A DNA stretch of 64,000 bases from NCBI RefSeq assembly GCF_001427605.1, contig NZ_LMGZ01000019.1:124001-188000 (forward strand), given 5' to 3'. The notes under the pieces are model-generated. The model worked only from the letters and a program-made list of their open reading frames with translations. It did no database searches and was not told the origin of the DNA. Source of the DNA: Devosia sp. Root635. Its GTDB lineage: Bacteria > Pseudomonadota > Alphaproteobacteria > Rhizobiales > Devosiaceae. The translations under genes were made by a program, and so were the position numbers. This document shows, in pieces, positions 62,349 through 64,000 of this stretch (its first letter is position 1; each line of letters opens with the position of its first letter).

Positions 62349-63031
62349 CAGGCGATCCGCGTCCGGACCATGCCGACACCGGCAATGGCGCCTTCCAGCA
62401 CATCGCCGCGCACCACGGCACCAACGCCGGCCGGGGTGCCGGTCATGATGATATCGCCGGCCTTGAGGGCAACGAAGCGGCTCAGATAGGCGATGGTGTC
62501 GGCGACGTTCCAGATCTGGTCGGCGAGATCGCCGCGCTGGCGTTCGACGCCGTTGACCGAGAGCGTGATCGTGCCCTTGTCGGGGTGGCCGATCGCGCTC
62601 ACCGGTTCGATCGTGCCGATGGGGGCAGAATGATCGAAGCCCTTGGCCATGTCCCAGGGGCGCCCGGCTTTCTTGGCCTGCGTCTGCACATCCCGCCGCG
62701 TCATGTCGAGGCCAACGGCATAGCCATAGACATGGTTGAGCGCATCGGCCGAGGCGATATCGGACCCGTCCTTGCCGATGGCGACGACCAGTTCGATCTC
62801 GTGGTGGAAATCACTGGTCTGGCTCGGATAGGGGATATCGGCGCCACCGACGACGATGGCATCGGCCGGCTTGCCGAAGAAGAATGGCGGATCGCGCGTG
62901 TCATTGCCCATTTCCACCACATGCTCGGCATAGTTGCGGCCCACGCAATAGACCCGGCGCACGGCGAACAGCCCGCCACGGGCGATCGGGATGGTCGTGG
63001 GCGCGTAAGGTTCGAACAGAAAATCAGCCAC
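62348..63031 (-). CDS. Fumarylacetoacetate hydrolase family protein (fumarylpyruvate hydrolase-like)
   Basis: The protein has 227 residues from a GTG at 63031, with AGGAG 7 bases upstream; an ATG six codons earlier has no such site. The core YCVGRNYAEHVVEMG, FFFGKPADAIV, the metal-binding FHHEIELVVAIG and the late MTGTPAGVGAV are all family marks. The enzyme cleaves a C-C bond in dioxo-acids such as fumarylpyruvate, using Mg or Mn. Its start overlaps the aldo/keto reductase stop by eight bases, and its stop overlaps the helicase start. No aromatic-degradation genes are adjacent, so the substrate is open. Confidence 0.85.
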   Translation of the reverse strand: MADFLFEPYAPTTIPIARGGLFAVRRVYCVGRNYAEHVVEMGNDTRDPPFFFGKPADAIVVGGADIPYPSQTSDFHHEIELVVAIGKDGSDIASADALNHVYGYAVGLDMTRRDVQTQAKKAGRPWDMAKGFDHSAPIGTIEPVSAIGHPDKGTITLSVNGVERQRGDLADQIWNVADTIAYLSRFVALKAGDIIMTGTPAGVGAVVRGDVLEGAIAGVGMVRTRIA

Positions 63032-64000
63032 GCTTGAACTCCTCGGCATAGGGCCCGATCAGGTCGAGGTCGATCTTGCCCAGCCGGTCCTGTGCGGTGA
63101 AGGACTGGTGCCAATAGGGATAGAGCAAAGGCGGCCTGCTGGCCGCATCGAGCCGGGCGCGTTCGTCGTCACTCAGCTTGAAGTCGGCCGCGCCCAGATT
63201 GTCCTGGAACTGCGCATCGCTGCGCCCGCCGATAATGACCGAGGTCACCCCCGGCCGCCCCAGCAGCCAGGCCAGCGCCACCTGCGCGCCCGAGACGCCG
63301 CGTTCCTCGGCCACACCAACCAGCACGTCGATGATGTCGTAGAATTTCTCCCAGTCATAGACCGGCGGTTCGCGGAAGCCGCCCACATGCCGGCCCGATT
63401 TCGGTCCGCCATCGCGCCGATACTTGCCCGAGAGCAGCCCGCCCGCCAGCGGCGACCAGATGAGCACGCCCAGCCCCTGGTCCTGACCGACCGGGATCAG
63501 CTCATATTCGGCTTCGCGCGAATGCAGCGTGTAGTGGATTTGCTGGGAGATGAAGCGTTCGCCCTGTCGCGCCCCGGCAGCAGCGAGGGCCTTGCTGATT
63601 TGCCAGCCGGCATAATTGGAACAGCCGATATAGCGGACCAAGCCCCTTTTCACGAGCGTATCGAGCGCCTCCATCGTCTCCTCGATGGGCGTCTGCCCGT
63701 CCCATTCATGCACCTGGTAGAGATCAATGACATCGGTCTGCAGTCGGCGCAGGCTGGCTTCGGCCTGGGCGACGATGTGGTGGCGGGAAAGGCCGATATC
63801 GTTGGGTCCGTCGCCCATCTTGAAGCGGACTTTTGTCGCGACCAGCGTTTTCTGCCGGCGGCCATTCTCGGCCAAAGCCACCCCGACCATCTCCTCGGAG
63901 ACGCCGGCATTGTAGACATTGGCCGTGTCGATCAGGTTGATGCCGGCATCGAGGCACATGTCGATCTGCCGTGTCGCGTCACCCTGTTCGGTATGGCCGA
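63024..64000 (-). CDS. Aldo/keto reductase (cut by window end)
   Basis: The reading frame continues past the right edge, upstream of the Met at 63959, so the start is not in the window. Visible features are the catalytic-Asp/Tyr block INLIDTANVYNAG, the TKVRF lysine strand, the His-containing YQVHEWDGQTP and the cofactor segment VLIWSPLAGGLLSGKY, plus GVTSVIIGGRSDAQFQDNL near the end. It reduces aldehydes or ketones with NADPH. It overlaps the FAH gene and forms an operon with it. Confidence 0.88.
   Translation of the reverse strand, partial: GHTEQGDATRQIDMCLDAGINLIDTANVYNAGVSEEMVGVALAENGRRQKTLVATKVRFKMGDGPNDIGLSRHHIVAQAEASLRRLQTDVIDLYQVHEWDGQTPIEETMEALDTLVKRGLVRYIGCSNYAGWQISKALAAAGARQGERFISQQIHYTLHSREAEYELIPVGQDQGLGVLIWSPLAGGLLSGKYRRDGGPKSGRHVGGFREPPVYDWEKFYDIIDVLVGVAEERGVSGAQVALAWLLGRPGVTSVIIGGRSDAQFQDNLGAADFKLSDDERARLDAASRPPLLYPYWHQSFTAQDRLGKIDLDLIGPYAEEFKRG

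Overview
The window looks like a GC-rich chromosomal segment of an alphaproteobacterium of the order Hyphomicrobiales, perhaps Devosia-like (inference). Support: a rhizobial-type che set (a small STAS protein ahead of cheY-cheA, a second cheY after cheR-cheB, a CheZ-like small protein beside cheD), CtrA-type TTAA-N7-TTAA boxes, an IRO-type iron box, and many intergenic palindromic repeats. I see no transposase, phage gene, CRISPR array or rRNA operon.

Left part (1-14.7 kb): the N-terminal third of pyruvate carboxylase, a DUF442 phosphatase-like protein and a GGDEF-EAL protein. Then comes a betaine/proline-type ABC transporter (proW, proV) with two tandem binding proteins. A branched-chain amino acid type ABC transporter follows: the binding protein is on the plus strand and livG-livF-livH-livM on the minus strand, with a methyltransferase between. 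Methylglyoxal synthase and a DUF1801 protein close this part.

Centre (14.7-41 kb): a 26-kb chemotaxis island, almost all on the minus strand. It has seven chemoreceptors in a row (one soluble PAS-PAS receptor and six membrane receptors with Cache-type sensors and several HAMP units), then cheY, cheB, cheR, an eighth receptor-like protein, cheD, a divergent CheZ/CheT-like gene, cheW, cheA, cheY and a cheS-like STAS gene. Five of the seven tandem receptors end in an xWxEF tether for CheR/CheB. In the other two it is lost: one by frameshift plus stop loss, one by a short deletion. Look-alike CtrA boxes lie 52-55 bases upstream of cheS, cheW and cheD.

Right part (41-64 kb): metabolic and regulatory genes. 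They include a SAF-domain oxidoreductase, a siderophore-interacting reductase behind an iron box, a Gfo/Idh/MocA oxidoreductase, a TetR/SDR divergent pair with a clear operator, tRNA-Ala(CGC), a FadR-type regulator divergent from an M20 peptidase with a matching operator, psuK-psuG for pseudouridine breakdown, a putrescine-type ABC transporter potFGHI, purU, an Rrf2 regulator and a KefB/YbaL-like antiporter. The last genes form an AKR-FAH-helicase operon cut by the window end. Between potI and purU lies a 23-codon gene with an extreme Shine-Dalgarno sequence, a matching anti-Shine-Dalgarno downstream and its own terminator; this is the most unusual item outside the chemotaxis island.
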